Below are positions 4,851-5,036 of a stretch of DNA of 5,036 nt, one piece after another. The position numbers and the translations under genes are program-made. Within the stretch, counting starts at the first letter, position 1, and each line of letters opens with the position of its first letter. The notes under the pieces are model-generated. The model did not search any database, was not told the origin of the DNA, and saw only the letters and a program-made list of their open reading frames with translations. Source of the DNA: Phycisphaerales bacterium (GTDB lineage: Bacteria; Planctomycetota; Phycisphaerae; Tepidisphaerales; Tepidisphaeraceae); NCBI GenBank assembly GCA_028288905.1, contig JAQGHJ010000623.1:1-5036 (forward strand). Direction: 5' to 3'.

Positions 4851-5036
4851 TTACCGCCGGTCGGCGATCGCCCGGTTCACGGCGTCCACGATCCCGGCCA
4901 CCCGGCGGGCGTCCCCCGACGCGGCCACCATCACCTCCCCGGACGCCAGCGTCACGCGGGCGGCGTACGCCGGCGCGGCCGCCGCGTACGCCCGGGCCGC
5001 CAGGCCGAGCGACAGCACGCCGCCCAAGACCACCGC
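4851..5036 (-). CDS. DUF6232-like membrane protein, C-terminal 61 residues (runs off the right edge)
   Basis: The frame is open to the edge of the window, so the start is outside; the GTG at 5033 is unlikely to be the true start. A hydrophobic, Ala-rich segment (VVLGGVLSLGLAARAYAAAA) represents the last membrane helix. It is followed by YAARVTLASGEVMVAASGD and a final helix with VAGIVDAVNRAIADRR. This tail lines up by eye with that of the 142-residue protein: strand with Val-x-Leu, Glu-Val, a Ser-x-Asp turn, then a helix ending Ala-Ile/Met-Ala-x-Arg. I therefore regard the two as paralogues of the same family. It is the most upstream gene visible in the operon, and nearly every codon ends in G or C. 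Confidence 0.7.
   Translation of the reverse strand, partial: AVVLGGVLSLGLAARAYAAAAPAYAARVTLASGEVMVAASGDARRVAGIVDAVNRAIADRR

Overview
The window is about 70% GC. Every gene I can support lies on the minus strand, so transcription runs from position 5036 toward position 1. Two proteins carry the Cys-x2-Cys-Gly-Tyr-Asp-Leu-(Arg/Thr)-Gly ... Cys-Pro-Glu-Cys-Gly zinc ribbon that is very common in planctomycete proteins. With the GC content and near-saturated G/C at third codon positions, this suggests a planctomycete, most likely of the Gemmata type. That is an inference from motif and composition; there is no rRNA or housekeeping marker here.

Right part (5036 to about 1339), in transcription order: the C-terminal end of a small two-helix membrane protein of DUF6232-like layout; a small membrane-protein gene that reads sensibly only with two +1 frameshifts; an intact stand-alone PD-(D/E)xK nuclease resembling the N-terminal domain of type I restriction HsdR subunits; a very small ORF; a membrane-anchored coiled-coil gene interrupted by one +1 frameshift; an intact 450-residue protein joining TerB-like helical repeats, a PH/GRAM-like beta domain and a C-terminal HNH nuclease; a complete 142-residue DUF6232-like membrane protein; and a 35-residue hydrophobic protein coupled to it through a GTGA overlap. 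Most spacings are short and several genes share a GAAGGGG-type Shine-Dalgarno sequence, so this looks like one operon. Two unrelated nucleases set among small membrane proteins make it a candidate defence or DNA-processing locus. That role is inferred; nothing in the sequence proves it.

Left part (about 1304 to 1): a doubtful 38-residue ORF; a 252-residue membrane protein ending in a zinc ribbon; a 78-residue single-helix coiled-coil protein; and the start of another zinc-ribbon protein that leaves the window. The 252-residue gene uses clearly more A/T-ending codons than its neighbours.

I saw no tRNA, rRNA, CRISPR array, transposase or convincing rho-independent terminator. No stretch over 300 bases lacks a candidate gene.
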